Shown here: positions 1-11,213 of the stretch, piece after piece
Numbering within the stretch: position 1 is the stretch's first letter
Layout of the letters: each line of letters opens with the position of its first letter
Origin: Adenophora triphylla var. japonica
Taxonomy: Eukaryota; Streptophyta; Magnoliopsida; Asterales; Campanulaceae
Direction of reading: 5' to 3'
Assembly: GCA_022495995.1 (NCBI GenBank)
Contig: JAFEMH010000932.1
Location: forward strand, 372,001 to 436,000
DNA length: 64,000 bases
Notes under the pieces: model-generated
The model's input: only the letters and a program-made list of their open reading frames with translations
Databases searched by the model: none
Told to the model about the DNA's origin: nothing
Translations under genes and position numbers: made by a program

Positions 1-181
1 AGTGTTGCCAGTAGTTGCTGAATTGTAGGAGTGTTTGGTATTATCTATTCTATGTAGGCCTATTTAAGGCTTTCTTGGTGCAGTCAATAAACAAGTCTTC
101 AAGAGTATATCAGTTACATTTTTCTGCTGTAGCATTTGTTGTTCCTCTCTAACAGGTGTAGTGTTAAGCTCTGTTTCAACA
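1..181 (+). repeat. 5' LTR of the first copia element, partial
   Basis: This is the 3' part of the left LTR, ending CTGTTTCAACA immediately before the primer binding site. It matches 4554-4736 without substitutions by eye, with one 2-bp indel. A TATA-like TATTTAA at 61-67 is the likely core promoter of the element. The first ~138 bp of this LTR, judged from the right copy, lie upstream of the window. Confidence 0.92.
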
Positions 182-183
182 TT

Positions 184-195
184 TGGTATCGAGCC
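184..195 (+). other. Primer binding site, initiator tRNA-Met type
   Basis: TGGTATCGAGCC follows the LTR end by 2 nt. It matches the plant copia PBS TGGTATCAGAGC except for a missing base in the middle. In this family the 3' end of initiator tRNA-Met primes minus-strand synthesis here. Confidence 0.75.
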
Positions 196-206
196 GGGTT
201 AGCAAG

Positions 207-1292
207 ATGAGTGATTTACAGGTGGTTGGCGGAATCAGAAAGCTCAACAACCAGAACTACAACTCATGGTCGACTTGCATGAAATCTTACATGCAAGGCC
301 AAGATTTGTGGGAGGTTGTATGTGGCAGCGAAGTGAAGCAACCAGAGGAGGATGCAAATGGTGCAGTGCGAAAGTGGAAAATTAAAGCAGGCAAGGCGAT
401 GTTTGCTTTAAAGACGACGATTGAAGATGAGGTGCTAGAAAGCATATCCGGAAGGACAGGAAACTCCTAAAGAGGCACGGGATACGCTAGCCACGCTCTT
501 TTCGAAGAAGAATGACACGAGACTTCAGCTCCTAGAGAGCAAATTGTTGTCAATAGCACAACGTGACATGACGATTGCTCAGTACTTCCACAAAGTGAAG
601 TCACTCTGTCGTGAGCTTTCTGAATTGGATCCAGAAGCTCCAATCGCTGACACTAGGATGAAGAGGATAATCATCCATGGGTTGAGACACGAATATAGAA
701 GCTTTGTTCTTTGCGGTACAAGGATGGTCGACGGAACCATCGCTTGTAGAATTCGAGAATTTGCTTTACGGACGGGGAGGCTTTGGCAAAGCAAATGGGA
801 GGAGTCTCGTTAAAGAGTGAAGAGGAGGCTCTTTACGTTAGTAAAGGTAATTCAAAGTCGGCGGGTTTAAGGGCAGCAATAAAGGGGTTTAAAGGCAAAG
901 AACAGCTGGGTTTAAAGGCGTGCTGACTATTCAGAGGAGGTGGTTCATGTTCGAAGAATCATGGTTCGAAAAATCATGGTTCTAAGAACAATGACAAGAA
1001 AAAGGTTGAAAAGAAGTGCTACAATTGTGGGATAGAAGGTCACATAGCGAAGTTCTGTCGGGAGAAAAAGTTTGAAGGGACTTGCAATAATTGCGGAAAA
1101 GAAGGTCACATGGCAAAAGATTGTCGATCAAAGAAGAAGATGGAGAGTAATGTAGCTGATTCCAAAAGTGAAGAGGAATGGGATGCTGAAGCGTATTTTG
1201 CTGCAGAAGTACAGGAGACAATGACGAGTGATGGTGTTTTCGTGCGAGAAGTTGAAGATGAATGGGATGTTGAAGCACTTACTTTGCAGTAG
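207..1292 (+). pseudogene. gag: copia gag, frameshifted
   Basis: The likely start is the ATG at 207 (MSDLQVVGGIRKLN), because the upstream in-frame codons run through the PBS. The first block reads to 470. The coat-protein region then continues in another frame from about 471 to 740 (KNDTRLQLLE..., MKRIIIHGL...), and a second shift ends that frame at 813. A third block carries two CCHC zinc knuckles, [14 protein letters not shown] (about 1017-1058) and [14 protein letters not shown] (about 1083-1124), and ends in an acidic tail at 1292. The product would be the capsid/nucleocapsid protein that packages element RNA. As read it cannot be made as one polypeptide. Confidence 0.85.
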
Positions 1293-1312
1293 AAGATATA
1301 GCTTTTACAACA

Positions 1313-4300
1313 ATGGGTGGACAGATTGATTACGAGAAGGATTGGATCATCGATTACGGATGTTCTAATCATATGACCGTGATAAAGAAAAATTACAAAA
1401 TGTAGCAGAATATAAAGGGAACCGAAGTTGTGGTATTTGCAAACAACTCTAAGTTACCGATAGCTCATATCGGCAATATGGTAGTCTCTCCTCAAAACAG
1501 CCACAGTGACGTTGCACTTCAAAATGTATACCACGTTCCAGGTATGAAGAAGAATCTTCTATCAGTGGCACAATTAACATCATCAGGCCACTTTGTCTTG
1601 TTTGGCCCCAATGATGTAAAAGTGTATCGTAGTCTTGAAGCGACAGGGGAACCAGTAGCGGAGGGGCGACGATTAGATTCTGTTTATGTCATGTCAGCAG
1701 AAACAGCTTATGTTGACAAAACGAGGAAAGTTCAGACAGGATACTTATGGCACATGCGGCTCGGTCATGTTAGCTATTCCAAGCTAAGCATTATGATGAA
1801 AAGGGCGATGTTAAAAGAGCTGCCCCAGCTTGAAATTAAGAAGGAAACAGTGTGTGCGGGATGTCAATATGGAAAAGCACATCAATTACCTTACGAGGAG
1901 TCGAAGTTCAAAGCAAAGGAACCATTGGAGCTAATTCATTCAGATGTGTTTGGACCAGTCAAGCAAGCGTCAATTGGTGGGATGAAGTACATGGTGACGT
2001 TTATCGACGACTTTTCGAGGTACGTGTGGGTTTATTTTATGGAGCATAAATCTGAAACTTTTTCAAAGTTTAAAGAGTTCATGGAGAATGTACAAGGTGA
2101 ACTCAGAATGAAGATACGATGCGTGCGTACGGATAACGGAGGAGAATACACTTCGAATGAGTTTCTGAATTTTCTCAATGAGTGCCACGTTCGCCATCAA
2201 TTCACATGCCCTTATACGCCGCAACAGAATGGCGTAGCGGAGAGAAAGAATCGACATTTAACTGAAATATGTCGAAGTATGCTTCACGCAAAGAATGTAC
2301 CAGGACGGTTTTGGGCAGAAGCAATGAACACTGCAGCCTTTGTGATCAATAGACTGCCCCAACAAAGGTTAAATTTTCTTTCACCTTTTGAAAAGTTGTG
2401 GAATATAAGACCTGCAGTAAGTTATTTTCGTGTTTTTGGATGTGTGTGCTATGTATTTGTTCCTGACTCTTTACGTAGCAAAATTGACAAGAAGGCTGTT
2501 AGGTGTATATTTGTGGGTTATGATAGTCAAAGAAAGGGCTGGAAGTGTTGTGATCCTACAACCGGAAAGTGCTACACATCACGAAATGTTGTGTTTGATG
2601 AGGCGTCTTCTTGGTGGTCTCCAGAAAGGGAGGTACTACCGGCTGCAGATTCTCTAGTGCAGCTGCCCTTAAGTGAAAAAGTCGATGAGGGCAGTGATTA
2701 TGTTGAAGAAGATGCAACTTCAGGACCTTGGCAAACAGGTGTTTATCATCAAAGAAGAGAAGGGGAGCCAACTGAAGCTGCAATATCAGGCCCACTTCGG
2801 AGATCGACAAGAATTAGAAAACAGAATCCCAAATATGCAAATGCTGCTTTAGTAGAAGACACTTATGCAGAACCGGAGACGTTTGAAGAAGCATTTCAAA
2901 ATCCAGCTTGGGTTAAAGCAATGGAAGAAGAAATCGCAGCGTTACAACAAAATCAGACTTGGGAGATCGTGCCAAAGCCAAGGGACGTTAAGCCTATTTC
3001 TTGCAAGTGGGTTTACAAAATAAAGCGATGAACAGATGGTTCGATTGAGAGACACAAAGCTCGCTTGGTAGCTAGGGGGTTCTCTCAAGAGTATGGACTG
3101 GACTATGAAGAAACATTTAGTCCAGTTGCAAAGCTTACAACTGTCCGAGTTTTACTTGCACTTGCAGCGAAGAGCGGTTGGAATTTGTGGCAGATGGACG
3201 TAAAGAATGCTTTCTTGCACGGAGAATTGGATAGGGAGATTTATATGGTACAACCAGTTGGTTTCCAGAATCAAGACCATCCAGAGTATGTTTGCAAGCT
3301 TCGGAAGGCGTTATATGGACTGAAACAGGCACCGAGGGCATGGTATGGTAAGATTGCTGAGTTCTTAGTTCATATTGGTTACTCAGTGACAAGTGCAGAT
3401 TCTAGTCTGTTTGTTAAAGTTAATGAAGGGAAATTAGCTATCGTGTTGGTCTATGTAGATGACTTAATAATAACAGGTGATTGTGAGAAGGAAATTCTGC
3501 AAACCAAACAGAATTTATCTGTCCGTTTTCAGATGAAAGAGCTTGGACAGCTCAAGCACTTCCTTGGCCTAGAGGTGGTGCATACCGAAGCTGGAATATT
3601 TCTCCATCAGCATAAGTATTCCAAGGAGCTGTTGCAGAAGTTTGGGATGCTTGAATGTAAGCCTATTTCGACTCCAATTGAGCCAAACGCCAAAATGTGT
3701 GCTCATGAAGGAAGAAGTTTGGAAGACACAACGATGTACCGCCAGTTAGTGGGTAGTTTGATCTACCTAACCTTAACTAGGCCTGAGATTTCATTTGCAG
3801 TTGGTGTCATGAGTCGTTACATGCAAAATCCAAAGAAGCATCATTTGGACGGAGCACGACGAATTTTGAGATACGTGAAGAGCACCATGGACTATGGAAT
3901 TTTTTATAAGAAAGACGGAGAATGCAAGTTACTAGGTTACTGTGACGCTGATTATGCGGGGGATCATGACACTCGACGTTCAACTACGGGTTATGTATTC
4001 ATGCTTGGTTCGGGAGCAATTTCTTGGAGCAGTAAAAGGCAACAAACTGTGTCATTGTCAACGGCGAAGGCGAGTATCAAGGCTGCAGCAAGTGCGGCCT
4101 GAGAGCATGTGGCTCATACAACTTCTGAAGGATTTACAGCAGCCAAGTAACTTTGCGGTTCCGATGCACTGTGATAACTTATCAGCAATACGGTTGGCGG
4201 AAAATCCAGTTTTTCACGCAAGAACTAAGCACGTGGAGGTGCATCATCATTTTATAAGGGAGAAAGTTCTGAGAGAAGAGGTTCAGCTGAAGCATATTGG

Positions 4301-4421
4301 CACAGGAGATCAACTTGCAGATGTGTTCACAAAAGGCTTGAGCACAAGCAAGTTCGAAAAGTTTCGCAGTCAGCTGGGGATAGTGAAGAGAATGGAAGCT
4401 GGTGTTGAGGGGGAGTGTTAA
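1313..4421 (+). pseudogene. pol: copia pol: protease, integrase, RT, RNase H (broken)
   Basis: Protease: the motif at 1340-1375 reads DWIIDYGCSNHMT; the normal active-site triad is D-S/T-G and here codon 1355 gives Tyr. A frameshift and TAG (1403) follow. The 1430-3031 block holds the GAG-pre-integrase HxCC-like segment ([12 protein letters not shown]) and the integrase core with [15 protein letters not shown] and [10 protein letters not shown] (D, D, E). An in-frame TGA at 3029-3031 splits integrase from RT. RT runs from about 3035, with YVDD at 3452-3463. RNase H follows, but its usual STAEAE motif reads STAKAS and the frame is lost at 4102; the C-terminus (HVEVHHHFIRE, DVFTKGL) continues in another frame. 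The stop codon TAA lies inside the first six bases of the 3' LTR. Confidence 0.93.
4403..4415 (+). other. Polypurine tract of the first copia element
   Basis: TGTTGAGGGGGAG lies immediately before the 3' LTR start TGTTAAAC. This is the expected site for plus-strand priming. It also encodes the last codons of pol (GVEGE). Confidence 0.8.
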
Positions 4422-4736
4422 ACAACAACACCAGCTAGAATAAAAATTAATTATTTAATTTAGTTGAGTTGACTGAGTCAGTTAGTTTAGTTTATTTTCC
4501 CTGTTTATTAGCTAAGTGATCAGGTTGTTTATTTGTTTCCTAGTTTTCAGTTAAGTGTTGCCAGTAGTTGCTGAATTGTAGGAGTGTTTGGTATTATCTA
4601 TTCTATGTAGGCCTATTTAAGGCTTTCTTGGTGCAGTCAATAAACAAGTCTTCAAGAGTATATCAGTTACATTTTTCTGCTGTAGCATTTGTTGTTCCTC
4701 TCTAACAGGTGTAGTGTTAAGCTCTCTGTTTCAACA
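4416..4736 (+). repeat. 3' LTR of the first copia element (321 bp)
   Basis: The LTR begins TGTTAAACAACAAC and ends GTTTCAACA, giving TG...CA termini. The TATA-like TATTTAA is at 4614-4620. The 5 bp after it (ATTCA, 4737-4741) would be the right target-site copy. They abut a Helitron-type terminus at 4742. Confidence 0.95.
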
Positions 4737-4741
4737 ATTCA

Positions 4742-4770
4742 CTAGTAGGTAACCCGTGTTATGCACGGGT
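4742..4770 (-). other. Helitron-type 3' terminus (hairpin + CTAG)
   Basis: On the + strand the order is A(4741), CTAG (4742-4745), a 7-nt spacer, then an inverted repeat ACCCGTG (4752-4758) / CACGGGT (4764-4770) with loop TTATG. Reversed, this is hairpin, spacer, CTAG|T, the canonical 3' end of Helitrons, which insert between A and T. Confidence 0.7.
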
Positions 4771-7700
4771 AGCTAATTTGCTAAAATTGTATTTTATTTT
4801 TTTATAATAAAGTTTAATAAGAATTTCATTGTGACTAACAAAGTGAACGAAAAAAATAACGATCCATTTTGTTTTTAAATTACAACATTTTAAATACAAT
4901 GTAGGGGAGGAGGTTCCCACCCTTAACATTCCGAGAAATGTATGTCTTTAAGCTAGATGTTCATTGGCATTATTAACTACCTACTTTGAGGGTGTGCTCC
5001 CAAGTCTTAAAAAGAAGAGAAAAGAAAGGAAATGGAAGGAAGTGTAAGCATATTTTTCTTCTAGGTTTGCTCCCGAGTTTTAAAAGGAAGGAAGAAAAAG
5101 GAAATGGGAGGAAATTGTTTAAAATTTTCCCTCCTCCACAATCCTCCCAAAAGTGGGAGGAAGTGGAAGGATGGAAAATTTCATTAAACAATTTTTTTGA
5201 AGTGCCAACTTTATCCCTCAAATATAACTCTTTTCTTCTTTCATTAAGGGTACAAATGTAATTTTAATTTTTTTTCTTCCTAAACTTGAGAGCATTATAG
5301 GATATATTGAATTCTCTTCCTTTCTCTTCTTTTTCCTTCTCTTCTCTCCTCTCCTCTTCCTTTCTCTTCTCTCCTTCTAAAACTCGAGAGTGAACCCTGA
5401 ATATTACAGTGTTCATAGAATAAAAAGGATTATTTAAAGTAAGGAATATTTGTTTTTTAAAAAAATTAACAATGTCATGTCTCAAAAAGAAATTTTGTAA
5501 TATGTTTTTTAAACAAAAATATATCATGCCTAAAATTCTAAAATTAAATGAAGTATTGGCATATTTATAAGTGTAAATGGGTCAGACTTGAAATTCAATT
5601 CTCATTCAATTCCCCTTATACTCGTCTTCTTCCATGTCACCGACCACCATTCCCGCCGGCTTCACTGTCTCATCTTCCCACCTCCTTTTATCTCTCACGC
5701 CCTTCCCTTACCCTTCCCCCTCCCCCTCCCACCGCATCACTACTCAATTTCGGCACTATTTCCTGCTGCGACAATTACACCGTCGGTCACCATTAACACA
5801 AGTGGTTTGTTTTTTCTCCCTTTTCTACATCAACTCCCTCTCTCTCTATGACTCTATCCCTAAGAATTCTTGTAATATTGTTGTGATGTATATTCAGAGT
5901 GAGAAATTGGTAGAAACAAATCTAGGTTTTAACAAACAATCAAATTTAGTAATACAAACTTATTCTACTTTCAATCTTGTTGGTCTTTTCAGAGAGATTA
6001 ATCGGTTCGGGCGTTCCTTCTTGTAATGATCAACCCGTTTTCATTTCCGTTATGGCAGGAGCATACAGATGATCCCTCTCTTCTCTTCCCTTATCTTTTT
6101 ACCATTGATTCCGTTTCAAAATGAATGTCCATTTTTGGTGTTGATAACATTTACCTTTAGCTACCATTGCAGAATTATCTCTTATCAGGACACTCTTCTG
6201 GATGATGCGGGCAGGCATTATTATATTGAAGGAGCCACTGATTTTCATTTGCGGAAATGCTGCCTCTCTTTTCGACGTAAGTTTTTACGTATATGGATCT
6301 TTAAGAAGACATTGATCCATTTTATTTTGTTTAATGTGATGACTTAAGTGCTTATACATGAGATCTTTTAGTATGTTAGTTATTTTTTTATTATTGTTTT
6401 GTTTTATGAGTGGGGATAGATGAATTACATTCTTACTATTGGTTTCATTGTTCACCTTTTTTTTTTTCTTTTAAAATCTTATTAGTAGTTGTTTGATTGG
6501 GCATACTTCTTGAACACATTCGAAGGGAACCTGAAATTCTCTAATTTATCAGGATATTTTATGATTTGTTTATTTTTAAGTAAGTTCAGGTAACTTCTTT
6601 TCTTGCTGAAATAAGTTTGGTAGCATAAATAATGAAATAAATAAGCTTATGTTCAATGAAAAGTTGCAGTTGTGCACAACTGCGTAAATGGTATAGTACA
6701 TGAACAAAGGACCTACAAGGCTACAACCTTTCGCAGCACCTTACCCGACTTGTCTGAAGAGGGAGAAGTTTGAGGTGGACTCTTTCCACCTTGGTCTGGC
6801 CTTTCTTAACCTCTTTGTTTTCCGATCAGTGCAACTACCATATGTATACTTGGTCAGCATAAGTAGATAAAGTAGCTTGAAAGTGGTTTTTTTTATGAAG
6901 TTGATGCCCATCATTTTGAATACATTTTGGACTCTAAGAGCATATCTTTTCCACTTGAGTGAATAATTTTTTTGAATTATTATGTGTAGATGTAATGAGA
7001 GGGGATTTCCATTTGGTTGAATGTGTTACTATATGTCCGGATTCGGTCTTTCGTTGTATAGGACCGGAGGATTCAGTCCATCACTTCCAAGGTATGATGT
7101 AAGCAAATGCAACTTTTCATCCGAGATTTTGCAACTTGAATTATCATTGATACTTGATTCTAAATGTTTGTTTATAATTGAAGGTAGACGTTTTGGCTCT
7201 TAGTCGGTGAACACATTATTCTAACTCCACACTTATCAATGTTTTGTAGGTACATATTCTTTCAAAATTCCTGAATGGATGGAAGCTGAATCCACTCTGT
7301 TTTGTTGACATTTTTCAATACTAATATATCATCAAATATGGCTCATGCATTCATGATTATACTTTGCATAGTCAAAAAAATAATGACATCAAAATCTTGC
7401 ATTTGTTAGTTCAATACGCTATGAAAGATATTAAAAATTCAGAATCTGAATAGCAGCTAATATGTAAAATAATGACTTGAATAGTACTCTTTTTCGTCTT
7501 TGAAAGTTCCCTCGTACAAACGTCTACCAACAAATACATTTTAAACTCTTTATCATTATTTAAACTGCAAGAAGAATATATAAAGAGAAATTTATATTTG
7601 TACCATAGTTAGTAGATCCACAAATAATATGCATTCATTAAGTGGATGTATATAAGAAAACCCTTTTTATAAGAAAAGTATGTAAGTAAAGTTACCTGGC

Positions 7701-7862
7701 ATCATAAATAATAAATATTATGAAACATTAAAAATAAATATCAACCAATTACAAAGATACAATCCTTTGTTTCAAGTACCCGTTTTCATTTGCCCTTTTC
7801 TTCTCACTTCTTGATGTTGTCGCCAAAGTGGAATGTGTTTCCTGTTTTGAAGAATATAGCGC
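4771..7862. other. Non-coding interior, no recognisable gene
   Basis: AT-rich sequence with short ORFs only. Two purine-rich segments at about 4998-5038 and 5070-5115 resemble each other (GCTCCC-AGT-TTAAAA-...). The second is also mirrored as an inverted copy near 5357-5396 (pyrimidine-rich, ending AAAACTCGAGAG), so a small degenerate MITE of about 330 bp may lie at 5067-5398. A proline/serine-coding, C-rich patch at 5620-5790 could be a captured exon or UTR, but I cannot assign it. The remainder shows no family I recognise. Confidence 0.4.
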
Positions 7863-8465
7863 TCAAACTCCCGTATTTGCTAAGCTGCTTAGCCTGTTGA
7901 TTCCAAATAGTGAGCCTGATTCGATTGTCCATGTAGAAAACACTAATGTAAGACTACAATTTTCAGTATATATATTTACATTGAAATTATTATCGATATA
8001 CCTTATATCCATTAAGTCAACCTTGCACATTTTCATATTGGAGTCAATTGTCTTTCTATCTCCAAAACTTGAAACCCCAACTACTACGCCAATAATATCT
8101 ACATTACAGTAGCTTGTTAATTGCATGTCAATATATTGTGTGATTCTTCAATATAGTAAACACTTACCAACTAAATTTTTACGATTGTCTCCGATACTTT
8201 CAACCTTCTCATACGGGACCAATGAAAAATGATATTTTGGAATGATTGGCAGATTTGCAATAATTTCTTCGACAAATGTTGTAGCATCAAATAAAATAAA
8301 TAAGTCTTGATCCAAGACACGATATTTATCTTTACAACCTTCAACTCTAAAGTTCTTCATGAAATAAAAATTGCCTTGAGTAATTAAACCATTAAAATCT
8401 GGTACAAATTTCTTTGCCGAATCATGAAGTGCATTGGATCTTTCTGCAATATTTAAAATTGACAT
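7863..8465 (-). pseudogene. RPA1-like OB-fold gene fragment with introns
   Basis: The - strand exon 8465-8168 encodes ITQGNFYFMKNFRVEG, then LFILFDATTFVEEI and IPKYHFSLVPYEKVESI. This resembles the first DNA-binding OB fold of plant replication protein A 70-kDa subunits. It ends at a good splice donor (TTG|GTAAGTG, 8167-8161). A second exon (about 8126-8050) encodes CNVDIIGVVVGVSSFGDRK and KMCKVDLMDI, typical of the next OB fold, followed by a probable donor AAG|GTATATCG. RPA binds single-stranded DNA; Helitron-borne copies may serve rolling-circle transposition. Only a fragment is present, without the C-terminal zinc-ribbon domain. The strand agrees with the Helitron end at 4742. Confidence 0.6.
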
Positions 8466-9500
8466 TCAAATGTTAGAGAAGAGAAAAATTCTAAAAGGTA
8501 ATTTCTAAAACTCGAGTATACATTTTCATCCAAGCCTATGAAATCCATGCTCATTAGTTCATCATTTCTTCGTGGATTGAAAGTATTCCATAATCGCACG
8601 ACACGAATCTTTATTTTTTTTCATTTCTCCCTTTTGACAATTGATTCAAAGAGATGATTTGGCTTTGGCGTTGTGACATTGCTCCTATATCTCTTTCTTT
8701 TCCGACACTTTCTTTCTTGGATGCAAATGTAGGCATACATATTTATATAGACATTATATACATATGACATTAAATTAAAAGTTGAAAAGTTGAAAAGGTT
8801 TTCTAGTAGTAAATTACATTGTAACATAATTTATTTCAAATTATTACTCTCTCTATAACCATCCCTTTTTTTTCTCCCCACTATTAACACAATACAATGA
8901 TGACTTCAGTTTTTTTTCTCTCTCTGTCTCTGTAACTTTCTGGAGCACGTGTATTTAGAAATGTAAGATGCCCATTTCCAGGATTCTTATGATTGGCTGA
9001 CACCAATACTCCCTATCTTGTGAATCTCTTTAAAGAAACTGTCAAATATTTTAAATCACTTCAAATTCCCACAATAAAAACCCATAATAATGAGGGCTTT
9101 TGCCATACCTTGGCCTTTTGTCTTCCTATTGAACACTATGCCTTTCAAAACTGGGACTAATTATGAAGGTGGGCTACCATGATTTATGGGGAAGTTATAT
9201 GTGTAAATAAATTTCATGAATAATAATGTTTATAATTATATGTAACTATAATATTATCTAATTTTTAAACATTAGTAACTAATACTACTATCTAAGATAC
9301 TCTATTGTACTGAAAAGATAATGTTTATAATTATATTTCACTATAATATTATATATCAAGTATTAATGAGTACTTCCTCCACCCAACATCAAGAATCCTA
9401 CTTACCTTTGTGGTACGCCCTAGATTAAGAGTCCTACCTTGTTTTATTCTTAAAATGATAAATAATAAATAGTATTTTGGACATTTATATCCTCATCTTT
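8466..9500. other. AT-rich spacer without a gene
   Basis: No coding sequence is supported. At 9371 TACTTCCTCCACCCAACATC resembles the terminus of Stowaway/mariner-type plant elements (TACTCCCTCCGTCCC), but no partner terminus was found. Confidence 0.35.
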
Positions 9501-10235
9501 TTGTAGAATTTCAAAAAAATCAACACTTACTATCCTATATAGTAACTATTATGATTAACTAATACTCTTAATAGTAATAGTTTACACATATATAGTAACT
9601 ATCATGATTAAATAATATTATTAATAGTAATAGTTAACCTATATTATTGTAACTAAAATACTATTACTTAACCTATATACCTATATAGTAAACTAATACT
9701 ATTTATAATAATAGTTAATCTGTATAGTAACACTATTGTGATTAACTAATACTATTAGTGGTAATAGTTAATCTATATTGTAACTATAATACTATTACTT
9801 AACCTATATAGTAAACTAATACAATTAATAATAATAGTTAACATATATAATAACACTATTATGATTAACTAATACTCTTAAGAGCAATAGTTAACATATA
9901 TATATATATTAACTATTATGATTAACAAATTTTATTAATAGTAATAGTTAACCTATATTGTAATTATAATGCTATTACTTAACCTATATAGTAAACTAAC
10001 ACTATTTATAATAATAGTTAACCAATATAGTAATACTATTATGATTAACTAATACTATTAGTGGTAATAGTTAACCTATATTGTAACTATAATACTATTA
10101 CTTAACCTATAGAGTAAACTAATACTATTAATAATAATAGTTAACCTATTTAGTGACACTATAATGATTAACTAATATTATTAGTAGTAATAGTTAATCT
10201 ATATAGTAACTGTTATGATTGACTAATAGTATTAG
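9500..10235. repeat. AT-rich minisatellite with alternating sub-units
   Basis: Two related blocks alternate: one around ATGATTAACTAATACTATTA...GTAATAGTTAACCTATAT, and one around TTGTAACTATAATACTATTACTTAACC...AATAATAGTTAACC. The TATTGTAACTATAATACTATTACTTAACC block starts near 9635, 9770, 9946 and 10072, giving spacings of about 125-175 bp. GTTAAC and AGTTAACT-like words make the units partly self-complementary, so each could fold. The array ends just before the (TA)n tract. Confidence 0.8.
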
Positions 10236-10353
10236 CTAAGAATGAGAATATCAAGAGTCATTACAATTTGTAGTGGTGATGATGTGGCTTCTCTAAAAGC
10301 TAGCTTTTGCCTAAGCTTGTCTACATGGCGAAGCCTTAGGCTTACTCACCAAC

Positions 10354-10574
<221 letters not shown>

Positions 10575-10590
10575 ATAGCCCCCAATTTCG
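10575..10590 (-). other. Polypurine tract of the gag-pro element
   Basis: Read on the - strand, CGAAATTGGGGGCTAT precedes the LTR start TGATGTG. Its position and composition fix the element's orientation as -. Confidence 0.7.
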
Positions 10591-10846
10591 AGACCTGGAT
10601 CATTCATGTTCCAGACGAGAAATTTAAAACGCTCGTCACTTCCCGCACACTCATATCCATTAAGCGAGAAAACAGCTAACATTGACACCTGGTGGACACA
10701 TGTCACGTCCATAGAGGCTCTTAGGACGGTTTGATGGCTATGATGGGACATACGAAGAGACACTTTGAAATTTGAAATCATTAAATGGGGGGGGGAATTA
10801 AATTTTTTGGAGCCAATTAATTAAACACCCTTTGATATTCCCTTAG

Positions 10847-10854
10847 TATAAATA
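10847..10854 (+). promoter_or_regulatory. TATA box of the antisense gene
   Basis: TATAAATA in the context CCTTAGTATAAATACC, with CCAATT at 10813. It lies about 370 bp upstream of the ATG at 11214, between the PPT and the antisense ORF. This suggests the antisense gene has its own promoter, separate from the LTR. Confidence 0.5.
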
Positions 10855-11213
10855 CCTTCCCCCTCCCACCTCATTAACACTTTTTCCGTATACTTGTAAT
10901 CTTTAAACCTTCTTAGCGAATTCCGGCGACCTTAACGATTTTCCGACGAGCCTATATTCAGTCCTTCCAGCTACTTTCCGTTCACAACTCCCCTCAATCT
11001 TTAATCTCCGTTGAATTTCGATCATTATCCTCCGTTTATTTGCTTGTTTACCCCCTTTCTTCAACCTGGAATCTGACCCCTTTCGCCGTCCGTTGAATAT
11101 TCCGGCGAACCTTCAACCACTACACAACTTTCTCAATGATCCTACATACTTTCCAGGTAATCAGTTTGATCTTTAATTTTCCTTGTTTTCCTTTCAGTTT
11201 CTGTTTGTCGCCT

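Larger units (their letters stand above)
1..4736 (+). mobile_element. Ty1/copia LTR retrotransposon (5' end cut by window)
   Basis: The element runs LTR, PBS, gag, protease, integrase, RT, RNase H, PPT, LTR on the + strand. Integrase lies before RT, which defines Ty1/copia. The visible 181 bp of the 5' LTR match the last 183 bp of the 3' LTR with only a 2-bp indel near the end (GCTCTG against GCTCTCTG). The 5 bp after the 3' LTR are ATTCA; the matching target-site copy lies outside the window. Coding capacity is broken by several frameshifts and at least one nonsense codon, so the copy is not autonomous as read. Two CCHC knuckles occur in gag. I do not assign a lineage within copia. Confidence 0.95.
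4742..8465 (-). mobile_element. Probable Helitron carrying an RPA-like gene (right limit unknown)
   Basis: Read on the - strand, the left end shows the Helitron 3' signature: a 7-bp-stem hairpin, a 7-nt spacer, CTAG, then T in the flank. About 3 kb inside, on the same strand, is an intron-containing gene similar to replication protein A large subunit, a cargo commonly found in plant Helitrons. No Rep/helicase coding sequence is visible, so this would be a non-autonomous or decayed copy. The 5' terminus (TC... on the - strand) was not found; the right coordinate is only the edge of the RPA-like exon. An ordinary intergenic RPA-like pseudogene next to a lone Helitron end is the alternative. Confidence 0.55.

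Noticed and set aside
5548..6347. Host gene exons suggested by C-rich ORFs
   Set aside because: Three overlapping frames of similar length, low complexity, no domain and no consistent splice sites.
9371..9530. Stowaway/mariner MITE
   Set aside because: Only one terminus-like sequence was seen; no inverted partner with a TA duplication was found.
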